A DNA stretch of 64,000 nt, from assembly GCF_022605725.1 (NCBI RefSeq), contig NC_065550.1:8370001-8434000 (forward strand), written 5' to 3'. A program made the translations under genes and the position numbers. Under the pieces are notes generated by a model. It had not been told where the DNA came from. It saw only the letters and a list, made by a program, of their open reading frames with translations, and made no database searches. Each line of letters begins with the position of its first letter. Within the stretch, counting starts at the first letter, position 1. Below are positions 55,201-64,000 of this stretch, piece by piece. The DNA comes from Anthonomus grandis grandis (lineage: Eukaryota; Arthropoda; Insecta; Coleoptera; Curculionidae).

Positions 55201-55464
55201 TTCGGCTACAGTACGCAAAAGTGAGGTGGAAAACTATCGATGTGGCCATTTGACAAGTCGCGATTGCCGTTAATAAAAATGCTTTAAAAAATTGGGTTTA
55301 TTGTTTGCTAGAAATATACGAGTATGTAATGATATACACATTTTTTAAAAACTATTACATGCATGTTAGAATTTCCCACGAATATGGTGTTTTTGGTTAA
55401 AAATTCCCTTTGAACCTCGAAATTTCCCATAAATCTGGAAATTTCCCACGAGTTCGCAACATTG
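52242..55464 (-). mobile_element. hAT-type DNA transposon, 3.2 kb
   Basis: Terminal inverted repeats CAGTGTTGCCAACTC (52242) and, on the opposite strand, CAATGTTGCGAACTC (55464) resemble hAT termini. CACCAG is directly repeated at 52236-52241 and 55465-55470; hAT elements usually make 8-bp duplications, so the flanks may have mutated. Removing the element and one CACCAG restores the Penelope reading frame exactly (FTVT followed by RSAIVN). A multi-exon transposase lies on the minus strand. Confidence 0.82.
52680..55011 (-). pseudogene. hAT-type transposase, multi-exon, broken
   Basis: Exon 1 (55011-54851) starts MSIISSDEDESIAINEPPQK and includes FQNSWLENPDYKNWL. A phase-2 intron (donor GTAGGT, acceptor TTTTTAG at about 54772) joins it to exon 2, reading CSACNVTLVCGKSELDKHKK, a BED-like zinc finger. 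A stop near 54594 and a shift near 54470 follow. FSILLDESTDISDTKLLCLL ends at another donor (GTAAGT, about 54352), and VRYADEQFKVCTRLLEVIKL starts the next exon at about 54080. Core: IIGVASDGAAVMVGKNNSFF, LRCICHISAIVASKACAELP, SSTRWLFLHECVKRILENWD. The C-terminal hAT dimerisation region near 52880-52700 reads NKKRNLLSDDTLNGVKVF in a shifted frame, and the expected P-x-SNA-x-AER-x-FS block is largely deleted. Inactive. Confidence 0.8.
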
Positions 55465-55672
55465 CACCAGATCGGCTATTGTTAATCCCCTCCTCGACTC
55501 CAAACATAATTTTCCTGACAGCCAAAATATAAAAATACTTCATCAGTGCAATAAAAGTAAAAAACTGGACTTGCTGGAGACAATGGAAATTAGTAAAGTT
55601 TTTAAAAGCCCAGATCTGTCCTGTGTTAATAAAAGGTTTGAATTTGATGGCCACCTAGCTTTTAATAACCTT
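55465..55672 (+). pseudogene. C-terminus of Penelope-like retroelement 3
   Basis: Continues the frame interrupted at 52241: RSAIVNPLLDSKHNFPDSQN, KILHQCNKSKKLDLLETMEI and FKSPDLSCVNKRFEFDGHLA, ending NNLK stop at about 55670. This is the usual GIY-YIG tail of Penelope proteins. Confidence 0.78.
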
Positions 55673-55871
55673 AAATAATTTTAGACTCTCATATGATTGT
55701 TAGATTTCTGGAATGTACAAGGTGATTTGATTGTTTAGTTAAGTTCTTTGTACATAGATAGTGCCACTTTATTGTAAGCTTTGTTTATTTATATGTTAGG
55801 TGTTTTGTATATGTTATGGTAAGTTCTGGCTCAATTTTCCTTTCTTCGGGTTACATCATCTTAATTATTAT

Positions 55872-55910
55872 AGGTCTGATGATGCTCTAGTCGAGCGAAG
55901 CATCTAACCT
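55872..55910 (+). ncRNA. Hammerhead-ribozyme-like motif in Penelope 3' region
   Basis: AGGT, then CTGATGA, a GCTC-TAGTC-GAGC stem-loop, then GAAG, then ACCT at 55907-55910, which can pair with AGGT (55872-55875). This is the order of a minimal hammerhead (stem I, CTGATGA, stem II, GAAA, stem III), with GAAA changed to GAAG and a very short stem III. Penelope-like elements are known to carry such ribozymes in their terminal repeats. Activity is doubtful because of the box mutation. Confidence 0.42.
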
Positions 55911-55985
55911 TTGTAATTTTATTCAATGTTTGTGTGATGCTGTAGATTTTGTGTTTTTGCCTTTTATAAAAGTACATGTTTATAG

Positions 55986-56058
55986 GAAAAAAAAGTATTA
56001 TTTTATATCCGACAATACGCTCTTGAAATATTTGCACCTAATTTTGAAACACCCTGTA
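55986..56058. mobile_element. MITE-like element, right end
   Basis: Inverted copy of the left terminus (AAATATTTGCACC, ACACCCTGTA), ending at TA. It completes the MITE whose left part is 50676-51257. Confidence 0.75.
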
Positions 56059-57600
56059 TATGTATATGTAGAAGCTATATAAATTAGAAAAATAAAATGT
56101 TTATATATGTTCATACTTTTTGAGCCACTTTAGATACGTAATTCCATTATGGGGTACTTGTGGGAAAACAGAATTTGAAATCAGTTTTTTCTAATTTAAC
56201 CGCCTTTCAATCTCCTATAGTTTTGGAAAGAGTAATAGTCACGCATAGCAAATAGGACACCCTGTATATGTAGTGTTCTTTAAAAGTAAGTCAGTTCTTC
56301 CAAATATGTTTTGCTATACTTGAAGAAATTTAATTCAAGATGAAATGAAAAATATACACCTTTATTTTAAAAAAGTGGAGGAAAGACTGTATTGTTTTTA
56401 TTATACCTTAACCTACGACTCCACTGTAGTAAGTATGGACTATTTCATCACTAAGTTCAATAAGGTTTAGGGAAAATCCTGAATTATTTTAACACAGTAT
56501 TAAATAATTCTCTTTTTGTATTTTAACACACACTGTTTAGTATAAATATTAATAACTATGATAAACTTCATTAATGACACTTGGCTAGAACAAATTTACA
56601 AAATATATAACTTAAAAACTAAACTTATAAAAATAAAACTACACAGTATGATTACTTAAAATACTAAACTAAGTTAGTTTTTTATTTGGAGTAAATCTCA
56701 ATGCTTTTTTTTGCTAATCAATTTAAATACAAAAAAAAAAGATTTTACTTTTTATATTACTAGGTAAGTCAATATTAGCTGTTTATACTTATAACATAAA
56801 TTATTTGCCTTGCTCTTGTGTTTACCCTATAAACAAAAAAGTTATTTCTTGAACTAGTATTATGTTTATGATTCTCCAGGACAAATGATCAGCCACCCAG
56901 TAATTTATAAGGCAATAAATGATAAAAAAGCATTGAACTATTTAAAGTTTTGAACGGAAAAATCATGAAGTTAGAAGTGAAAGTTTGCCTAGTACTTAAA
57001 AGATTCATTGATTTTAACATGCAATGTCTATTAGTAAACATATTACATCTTAAAATTATATGTAGTGTCTTGTTCTGTTTTTATCTAGTATATATTCATA
57101 GTTCATTTATGTCATATCTCAACTTCTGGGGTGCAATTATAGACTCAGAGAAGTCTAAAATGGGTAGTCGTCAAGACTAGGCCTAATAAATAAACTCTCT
57201 ATTATTCTTAATATAAGCTTCATCGATCAATATGCGGGCTACCACCGTTTCCAACAGTATTCTTATAGCATCAGCAGTTTTTAATCTATAGCTTTTTGAT
57301 GATCTTACTGGTATTCATTCTCATATCTGCCTAGTTTTCACATGAAATCTTTTGAATAATTTGTTTGTGGCCTGGCATCTGAAAATGCAAGTCTAGCTCT
57401 CTGTAATATTGCCATTTTTTTTTAATTTGTAATATTTGTCATTTTTTAAGTATAAATAGTCAAAAATGTTAATAAACTTCTTAAACCTATTAAAGATTGA
57501 TTGTTCTTTTGTACATAAATTTAAAACTTAAAAAAAACACTATTTCACTATGACTTTTAATTAATTATTACCTATTATTTAATTACCAATTTTTTGGCAG
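56059..57600. other. Last part of the large intron, no gene seen
   Basis: AT-rich, with another ACACCCTGTATATG terminus at about 56258-56272 that has no identified partner. The sequence ends in a polypyrimidine-rich acceptor, ACCAATTTTTTGGCAG (57585-57600). Confidence 0.5.
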
Positions 57601-57837
57601 GTCCGCAGATATACGAAACTAAAAGAAGCGTATCTGGATCAAGCACTGACATTTAACCTGGATCATCGTAGATGCGGACTTAAAGAGCTGATTCTACACA
57701 GATTTATTCCCATTCAGCAGGTACTTCCAGGTGAAGTTGTGATTATAGTACAAGTAATTACGGCATTCCCAGATACGGATCAATTATCACCTAAAGCTAC
57801 TACCGACTATTTTATTGAATATGTGGTTCATCTCTAG
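57601..57837 (+). CDS. Probable host gene, exon 2 (C-terminal 78 residues)
   Basis: Starts exactly after a strong acceptor (TTTTTTGGCAG|GTCCGC) in phase 0, matching the phase-0 donor at 30423. Reads VRRYTKLKEAYLDQALTFNL, then DHRRCGLKELILHRFIPIQQ and VLPGEVVIIVQVITAFPDTD, ending YFIEYVVHL stop. No transposon motif. An AATAAA follows 76 bases after the stop. I cannot name the protein. A distant resemblance to a degenerate PARP-type fold is conceivable but unproven. Additional small exons inside the intron are not excluded. Confidence 0.7.
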   Translation, partial: VRRYTKLKEAYLDQALTFNLDHRRCGLKELILHRFIPIQQVLPGEVVIIVQVITAFPDTDQLSPKATTDYFIEYVVHL

Positions 57838-57912
57838 ACTTATTTCGTTACTGATATCCTGTGGTATGATTAAAAAATATATTTGTGTACAAAGTTAATT
57901 GTAATAGGGTAA

Positions 57913-57918
57913 AATAAA
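57913..57918 (+). promoter_or_regulatory. Poly(A) signal AATAAA
   Basis: Canonical hexamer 76 bp downstream of the stop of the probable host gene, in GTAAAATAAAGGC context. Confidence 0.6.
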
Positions 57919-58534
57919 GGCTGATTTGTCAATTATTAAAAAGTAATATTCAGTTCTAAAGATTGATTTCCCTTTACATTTTTCCTAAATATTGTTTTTT
58001 TTTTGGCATTAAAAAATTTTTTTTTTTGTTTGTATATTTATGAAAGCCTGTCTAGTGGTTTATATTCTAACGGACAACGAGAGCGCACGTAAAATTCTTG
58101 CTCCGGAATTAAACCTAAATATTGCGAGAAAATTTAGTTTATTTTCTGCGAGATTTTAAACTATTTAAATTTTTATTTACTTCTTTAATTTTTTTTAGAA
58201 ATATAAAACACCCCCCTTGCCTCTGTTCACATGTTGAACTCAAAGTTGTTGACTAATTCTAGCCTTTCAATGTTCTAAGCATAAGAGCTAAATCATTTTC
58301 TAAGTATTGATTATTTGCAGGGTCTTTCCTCATATATTACACCCTCTCTACAGGGCTAGGTGAAAAGAAAAAAAAAACAAAACCTATGGGGTTTTACTTA
58401 GAATTTTTGAATCTGATGCCAGCGAATTTTTTTTTATTTTAGAAATGTAAAATTTTAACAGATAGTCAGTTTTTTCTTATGGACTTCATTGTTAAATAGA
58501 GCCGAATTTTCCGATTTGAAATATATATGGTTTG
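57919..58534. other. Intergenic, nothing recognised
   Basis: AT-rich with long T and A tracts. No coding similarity. Confidence 0.4.
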
Positions 58535-59190
58535 ACTAAATACGCGAAAAAACACAAAGTGTCGATCTCGAAAGTGATATAATAAAATTAATTTTTAAAA
58601 TGGTTACTAGTTTTGCTCAGAAATAAGTATCATTAGACCTAAAAACATAAAGTAAACCCAATTGCAAGGCAAAACTTAAATGTAAATTAAAATGTTTAAA
58701 AATATTTAAAAGCATTATGGCGGAAGACTAATAACTCAGACCTGTTACCAACCAGCTATATGATAACACTAGAAGTAAAAACGCCTAAGAAAAACAATAT
58801 ACTATTTACAAAAAAACAAACAATGAAATTAAATAAAAATTAGTCAGTCATGAGATTTGAACTGCCTTTAACAGTTTTTATTGTGGGTAAGTTCATTATA
58901 CCACTGCTTTAAGCTACTTTGGCGGCATTTCCCAACAACCAGCCAAATTTTTTAGGCTTTTGTTACTATAGCTTTTAAGACAACTAACTCACTTAAGCAG
59001 AACTTAGTAAAGACTGTAGAAACCAGACCCTCTCTATGAATGTATATAGCCTAAAATGTGCAGATTGTTCTGCTGTTTATGGTGAGAATGCTCATCTCTG
59101 AGCAAAACATGTAACGATTTCAAAAATTAATTTTATTATATGACATTCGAGACCAAGATGTGTTTTGTGTTTTTTCGCCTATTTAAAATA
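58535..59190. mobile_element. Long inverted-repeat element (MITE-like)
   Basis: 58535-58630 and 59090-59190 are reverse complements (shared GCGAAAAAACACAAA, TATAATAAAATTAATTTTT, TTTTGCTCAGA). About 460 bp lies between the arms. No coding content was recognised. Confidence 0.75.
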
Positions 59191-59484
59191 ATATTGAGGT
59201 CTCTTTGAGCGAAATGGAAGAATTTTTTCAATATGGTTTGACTACTTTTAATAGTTTTAATTAAACCGTTTTTGAAATATCGGGCTCCAAACTTTAAAAA
59301 AAATTAAATATTGAAGATCTTGTTAGGCGGTGCATTGTTTAACGTTTCCTAGAAAACAAGTAATTAGACATTAAAGACAGGACTATTTTTTGCTATTTGA
59401 CCCATAGATGTCAAGAAATGCCGTACAGCGAGTAATGTGTACCTGTTTTGCGATTTTTAAATGAGAAATATCTTTAGATCAGAC

Positions 59485-59670
59485 GGATTAGGCCGGACGC
59501 ATATGGATCAATTGGTTGGCCAGTGAACAGTTCAGACCTTACACCTCTTGATTCGTTTCTCTTAGGTTACCTGCAAAATAAAGTTTACGACCGTAACGTT
59601 TACGTTTTTTACGAAGAAAACGTCGAAGCGCTCCGCAAAAAATTATTGCCGCGACTAATATTATAACCAA
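59485..59670 (+). pseudogene. Mariner-like (DDE_3) transposase C-terminal scrap
   Basis: The plus strand reads WPVNSSDLTPLDSFLLGYLQ then NKVYDRNVYVFYEENVEALR. This matches the WPxxSPDLTPLDFFLWGYLK...VY block with the third catalytic Asp. It begins without a start and ends at a stop near 59665. No other part of the transposase is nearby. Confidence 0.65.
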
Positions 59671-59984
59671 AATCATACACAATTTATAATTAATACAATG
59701 CAAAAAATTGAACATTATATAAATTGTACTTCGTAGTAATAATGGTAATAATGTATTGGTCATATAGAGTAGGTAGTTATAATTATTTGGATTTAATTTA
59801 AAGTTAAACAATTATTAAAATAATGCATTTTTGTCAAAAAAAGATACTAAATATCGCTTAATAAATATTAAATCTTAAGGTTTTATTGTTTCTACTTAGT
59901 TCACTTATCTTACAAGACGGCAAAATGATAATGTCTTCTGAATCATTCGTTTTCTAATAAACTATTGTTTGACGTTTATTGACA

Positions 59985-60027
59985 ATGGAGCGCCTATCAA
60001 AATCTTTAATTTTGATAGGCGCTCCAT
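59985..60027. repeat. Perfect 19-bp hairpin, 5-base loop
   Basis: Arms 59985-60003 (ATGGAGCGCCTATCAAAAT) and 60009-60027 are exact reverse complements around CTTTA. It is less AT-rich than its surroundings. Confidence 0.92.
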
Positions 60028-60078
60028 ATTTTAAGCTTGGAAGCCGATATTTCCAAAATGTTTAATTAAAAGTAGCTA

Positions 60079-60080
<2 letters not shown>

Positions 60081-60138
<58 letters not shown>
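60081..60138. repeat. (TA)n microsatellite
   Basis: About 58 bases of TA repeats with one AAA interruption. Confidence 0.95.
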
Positions 60139-60139
<1 letters not shown>

Positions 60140-60159
60140 AAATAAGCGAAACGCTTGAA

Positions 60160-61490
60160 TATCTTAAGAGGTCTTTTTGTCTTTATTTCCGGCACAAATT
60201 TAGATAGCAACCACTACAGTTCGCACTTGAAATTTGGCTGCAACTGGAAGTATTCTTGTCATATTGTAACAGCTTTACATCGCATGGAGCTAGGTTATCA
60301 ATTTTCGTTGTATGGAGGTCCAGCCATGAATATTCTTGATTGTAGACCTCTTTGCAGGCGTCATTAATATGTGCGTAATTTTGCTCATTTCAAAGAAGAT
60401 ATTTGTTTTATAGGAACGGAATATAAATGATAATAATTATAATTATTTTCTTCAATAATTGGAATTCCTAAAATACTAAAATAAACCTAAATTGATTTTC
60501 TTTTCTGTAGCTTTTGATTTGTATGATTATTTCATATAGCAAAATATTCTCTGTAATACTAGAAAAAGGGATGGTTTGAAAATGTAGAAAAGGATAAGCT
60601 ATTAAGTTTTCATCATAACTTTGTAGAACAAAACGTTGTAATTCCTTTATTTGATTGCCGAATAATTGATTTTGTTCCAAGGTTTTCGTAATATTTTGAA
60701 AATTTGGTATTGACTATTCAAAAAGTGTTGATTGATCTTTTAAAAGAGTTTCGAGGTTTTGAGATTTTGTTGATAAGTTCTTAGAGTTCTTCAACGGCTT
60801 GATCATAATATTCAGCGTAGGTTTCATCGAAATTGCTCGTTATTAATCGAAGACCACCTATTAGTTTTCTTTTCGACTTTCTATTAAAATTTAGATTTAA
60901 GAAAGTTTGAGTTTGTATTTTATTTATAGGAATTTCTACAATGTGGTAGATATTAAAATACTGTTCCAAGATTATGTTTATTGGTGTTATTTTAAATTAA
61001 TTCTTTTATTACTGAGTAGTACTTGTAATGACTTAAATTGTTTTGTTATGGTAGAAACGTATATTTGTATAAAAGTCCATGAGCCTATTTTATTTTGAGG
61101 GTTTCCCAATTTTAAAGGGAGTATATATCAGGATTGAAATTTAGATTGTGGATGATTGATGTTTTTATTCCTACTGCGATACTGCAGAGGTTTGATCATT
61201 AACAACAAGGGGTTTTTTCTTTTATATGAATTGTTTAATTTTTTCTATAATTGGATATCTCAACACGATTTTTATCTAGAACTTTAATAATTTTATAAGG
61301 ACCTACAAATTTATTTCAACTTTTAATGTTCTTTTTAAATGCTGCTTGTTCTACTTTAAATTTTTCGTTATTATTATCCTGTATTTTACGTTAAATAATT
61401 AACTCAAACGGAGTATAATTGGTGGCAATAACCTATTACAGCGTAGTCCATTTTATTTTTCTGCTCTTTAGGGAAAAGTTATAGATTGTG
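60160..61490 (-). pseudogene. Errantivirus-like LTR element fossil: integrase end and env
   Basis: Reading the minus strand downward, 61440-61240 shows the end of an integrase (NYTPFELI, then a GPYKIIKVLDKNRVEI-type GPY/F module). 60969-60470 shows an F-like envelope region: a KRK basic site followed by GGLRLITSNFDETYAEYYDQ, then heptad-rich sequence (LKDQSTLF, FQNITKTLEQNQLFGNQ). Near 60350-60200 is a Cys-containing ectodomain piece (NLAPCDVKLLQ). The gag-pol-env order and motif set recall insect errantiviruses (gypsy/17.6 type). Many stops; no LTRs found. Old, inactive endogenous copy. Confidence 0.6.
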
Positions 61491-62059
61491 AGCCCATCCA
61501 ACCTTTTTAAGAGGTGATAAAGGAATCAGGGTCGGCTTGAAAATTATTCTTAATGAAACTTACAAATTAAAGAATATTATTTTATTAGAAAATATTAATA
61601 AGTACAAAAAATATGCAAATTTATGTACTATTATTTTAATAATATTACTTATTCTCTTCTCCAAGGTAAAGCAAAACTAGTGAAACGAGATAGTTTTATA
61701 ACTAATATTTATTTATAAAACTATAATAATAATATAAGAGTAAATAAAATTAATAATAAAATACGAGCATAATATAGAATACAAAATGCAACTATTTCTT
61801 ATGAATTCAAACACTGTTTAATAACTTATTCTACCTTTAAATTTAACTCTGTTTATAATAATGTAACTATCGGTTGCAATATTATTTTGTTTTATTATTA
61901 TTTAATGTTGAAAAGTATTATTTCTCCCAATACCCGATTTTACTTAATGTCATATAAGTTCAGTGGGATTAAGAACACAATAATATGGAGGTAGACGCAA
62001 CACTGTATGCCTATTTTCTATTGTGAGTTTATCACACGCATACTTATTATTTATTTTAA
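61491..62059. other. AT-rich, no gene supported
   Basis: Very A/T-rich with no recognisable frame. Possibly the remaining part of the LTR element or unrelated. Confidence 0.4.
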
Positions 62060-62650
62060 AAGCTGTTAGTACTTAATTTCTCGTTTTTTGTACGCCTCTT
62101 CAAAATATATGCTATTGTCTACCATAAAATTTTGAATTTCTGCTTTAGTACTAATAGAACAAGGTAACTTTACTACTTGACCACTAGCATTATCCATAAC
62201 CATCACACTATTTTTAGGAATATTTTTAAGGAGCCGATACATAACACTTGGTAATTTAGTAAGGAGTCTGCTTGAGTGTAGTAGACAGTTTGGAACAAAG
62301 CCACTTTCTGAGCCTGTGTATATTATTGTTATCCTCTTCCCTTTATTTTATTTCATCCCTATATTGTCTTATAGCCGTTAAATACTTCCTGCCATTCCCG
62401 TAAACGTTGAGACTTTATTACTGTATGGCGTTTATTAATCGCCTTGTACTTAAAACCCATGTTAGGTAAATTTTTCTTAGGGTAACCACAGTAGACATTG
62501 ATGGTTCTTCATACATCTGATAATTTTTTTTTTCCTAATAGATCCAAAGGTGTTTTTGTCAAAGCACAATCTCGCCAGAGTTAAAATCTCTTGATAGTAA
62601 AGATTGGTAGATCGGAACTGAAGTGCCTTCTTCAAAAGGTGTTATTACAG
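62060..62650 (-). pseudogene. DDE transposase fossil (IS630-like, VMDNAS motif)
   Basis: The minus strand, in shifting frames, gives AINKRHTVIKSQRLREWQEV, a GSESGFVPNCLLH-type block, a VMVMDNAS-like block near 62195 and KAEIQNFMVDNSIYFEEAYK. The order 'GSExGFV...NSVVVMDNAxxH...L...' is that of a DDE transposase family common in insects. Several shifts and no start, so it is a fossil. Confidence 0.5.
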
Positions 62651-63059
62651 TATGGCCCACTATCAGAACCCGCCCATGCTCGCCACATTTTTTGCGCTAT
62701 AATGCCACAAAAAAATTATTTGCCTAAATAAATTAATAAAAACGACTTTTATTAACCTTTATAAGTTACAAAAAATAAGATACTTAAGTACAATGGAAAC
62801 AAACAAAAAGTTTGTGTAAACTTAAGGGCGAAGTCTAGCAAGCTGCTATTCTCACTCAACCTATTTAAGGTTCACCTAAGATAGAATATTTAAATACGCA
62901 CTATTCTTGACATATGTTGTATAACTATATTTCAACAAAACAAAAATAATACCCTGTCGGTTCATGACTGACCCATGTTAGCAATAGACAATTGACCCTC
63001 AGTCGCAGCAAATGCATCGAAGGCACCCCGCGCCCACCGCAGGTCATCATCACCCAGCA
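62651..63059. other. Intergenic, mixed composition
   Basis: 62930-63060 is GC-richer than the surroundings and may be the 3' part of the retroelement whose C-terminus is at 63060-63243. No gene call. Confidence 0.35.
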
Positions 63060-63243
63060 TTTCCTTGCATGTTCACGCTTGTCCGTCCATTAAAAACTGT
63101 CGAGATTTAAATTTATTTATATTAAGAATTTTAAAATTGTCTGCTATGAGATTGTATATATGCTGATGGGCGTTGAAAATAAAAGATCTCCGAAACCTGC
63201 CTGTTTTATGTTGTGGTACAGTGAAAGCATGGCGTGATCTAAA
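63060..63243 (-). pseudogene. Non-LTR retrotransposon C-terminus, cut by a Harbinger element
   Basis: Minus strand: RSRHAFTVPQHKTGRFRRSF, then IFNAHQHIYNLIADNFKILN. This fits the 'TR...VPxHRTxxFRRSFSFNAxxxYNxLP' end of jockey/CR1-like ORF2 proteins. Similarity begins exactly at 63243, where a Harbinger-type terminus starts, so the element was interrupted there. No RT is visible in the window. Confidence 0.65.
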
Positions 63244-64000
63244 GGCGAGTTTAGACTTGAGCACGCACGAACTGATCCACCGCGAATGCTCAAATGTAAA
63301 CTGTTGTGCGCGCATACTCAGCCTGTACGTTACCGTGCGCGAGTACCCACGCACGCGATCCGCCGGCTGTCTGTCTTGGGACCGTGCTCAAAAGGAATTA
63401 ATGAACCGGCGAACGCTCAGTCTGAACGAGTTTAGCGGGGTGGTTAGTGTGCGTCTCGTGTTTTGGCAAATATGGAGTGGAATAACGATACTGCTCTTGT
63501 GTTGATTGATGAATATAGAAAATTTCAAATACTTTGGAATGTAAAGCACCCAGAATATTATTCAAAAATAAAAAAAAATGACGCATGGGAAAGTCTTGTT
63601 CGGAATGTGAATCTGCCACAGCTTTATGTTGAAGAAGCGCAAAAAAAAATTAAAAGTTTAATGGGCTCGTTCCGACGTAAGAAAACCAAAATAAGGAGCA
63701 GCGGAGGAACAGGAAAGGGTAATTTGAACAGAAAAATCGTATTGCTGAATGTGTTGAATTGTTTATTTTTGTCAGGTGCAAAGGATATTTTCATATCGAA
63801 ATGGTTCGCGTTTGACAGCATGCAGTTCTTAATGGATAGGGATGAACCAAGGAGAGGATTAAACACAGAAAATGTAAGTAATTTAGAAACAGTTATACAT
63901 ATTATAGGTTTATTTATACACATTTACAAAAAGGTAAAAATCTACGTGTAGCGAATATACCGGGTGTCACTTAAGTCCCGGAACGGCTGAATATTTCGCG
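63244..64000 (+). mobile_element. Harbinger-type (PIF) DNA transposon, 5' part
   Basis: Starts GGCGAGTTTAGACTTGAGC after TAA(A), a terminus and 3-bp target style typical of PIF/Harbinger elements. The first 220 bp are GC-richer than the surroundings. A MADF-domain gene follows, the usual companion of the Harbinger nuclease. The nuclease gene and right terminus lie outside the window, or the element is interrupted near 63960, where a CCGGGTGTCACTTAAGTCCC string looks like the start of another element. Confidence 0.7.
63472..63873 (+). CDS. MADF/Myb-like DNA-binding protein of the Harbinger element, exons 1-2
   Basis: The best start is the ATG at 63472 (MEWNNDTALVLIDEYRKFQI). Residues about 5-90 form a MADF domain: LWNVKHPEYYSKIKKNDAWE, then QKKIKSLMGSFRRKKTKIRS. 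A 57-bp phase-1 intron (63719-63775, GTAATT...TTTTTGTCAG) is followed by exon 2 (63776-63873: AKDIFISKWFAFDSMQFLMD), which ends at a good donor, AAT|GTAAGT. The family's W-F-A-F/Y segment is present only after splicing. The intron is a multiple of three and has no stop, so the unspliced frame also reads through. No disabling change is seen; later exons are off the window. It probably helps the transposase bind its ends. Confidence 0.78.

Larger units (their letters stand above)
51258..55972 (+). mobile_element. Penelope-like retroelement 3, itself split by a hAT element
   Basis: Flanked by TACATGTTTATAG at 51245-51257 and 55973-55985, a probable 13-bp target duplication in the MITE. It carries the second half of a Penelope RT and a GIY-YIG region, and a 3' UTR with a hammerhead-like motif. 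It is 5' truncated: RT starts at the palm. A hAT-type transposon occupies 52242-55464. Confidence 0.8.

Noticed and set aside
52234..55472. An 8-bp target duplication for the hAT element
   Set aside because: Only CACCAG (6 bp) matches exactly; the outer two bases differ, so I report six.
56950..57180. A 76-codon frame just before exon 2 as an extra exon of the host gene
   Set aside because: No acceptor or donor in a compatible phase was evident, and the joined exon 1-exon 2 frame is already continuous.
30166..57837. Naming the 164-residue protein as a PARP-like enzyme
   Set aside because: Only a short RIQN-like string is suggestive; the catalytic triad and the HGT motif are not visible.
1..64000. 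tRNA, rRNA or CRISPR features
   Set aside because: No cloverleaf-compatible box A/B pair, rRNA core or regularly spaced repeat array was recognised by eye. A tRNAscan/Infernal run would settle the RNA genes.

Overview
The window looks like AT-rich insect nuclear DNA, probably from a beetle or another insect with a large, repeat-rich genome (inference). It has spliced genes with GT-AG introns, many TA/TAA microsatellites, and several transposon classes nested inside one another. I saw no bacterial-type operons, CRISPR arrays, rRNA or tRNA genes. Almost every recognisable protein belongs to a mobile element, and most copies carry frameshifts, stops or deletions.

Layout. 0-9 kb: a DDE transposase scrap, then a 2.5-kb piggyBac-type element (1756-4280) and a 5'-truncated non-LTR tail (8361-8930), each sitting in one arm of a roughly 480-bp inverted repeat pair; a decayed non-LTR element lies at 6.5-8.0 kb. 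9-17.6 kb: a decayed protein fossil and several diverged direct repeats. 17.6-20.3 kb: a young LTR retrotransposon (17614-20276, minus strand) that has lost most of pol. 20.6-25.6 kb: a Harbinger-like N-terminal fragment, a diverged 1.1-kb tandem duplication and a non-LTR fossil. 26-29.9 kb: a nearly complete non-LTR retrotransposon (minus).

30.2-57.9 kb: the only good candidate for a host gene. Two phase-compatible exons (30166-30423 and 57601-57837, plus strand) with strong splice sites and a downstream AATAAA encode a 164-residue protein of unknown function. The 27.2-kb gap between them would be one intron. It holds a small inverted-repeat element next to the donor; a mariner-like transposon (30876-33431); a Penelope-like element interrupted by a non-LTR element; an RT scrap fused to a second RT family; an RT-deleted non-LTR copy that still has a 500+ codon open frame; a candidate TIR-flanked DNA transposon with a multi-exon gene (40931-47438), itself invaded by non-LTR elements; a foldback element; a second Penelope-like fragment; and a three-level nest (MITE interrupted by Penelope-like, interrupted by hAT, 50676-56058).

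57.9-64 kb: a long inverted repeat, mariner-type scraps, a perfect 19-bp hairpin, an errantivirus-like integrase/env fossil, a non-LTR C-terminus, and the intact-looking 5' end of a Harbinger-type element with a MADF-domain gene that runs off the right edge.

Apart from the 164-residue gene, the genes do not form a shared pathway. The biology here is layered insertion, with one probable host gene stretched by transposons. All family calls come from reading motifs by eye; no database search was possible.
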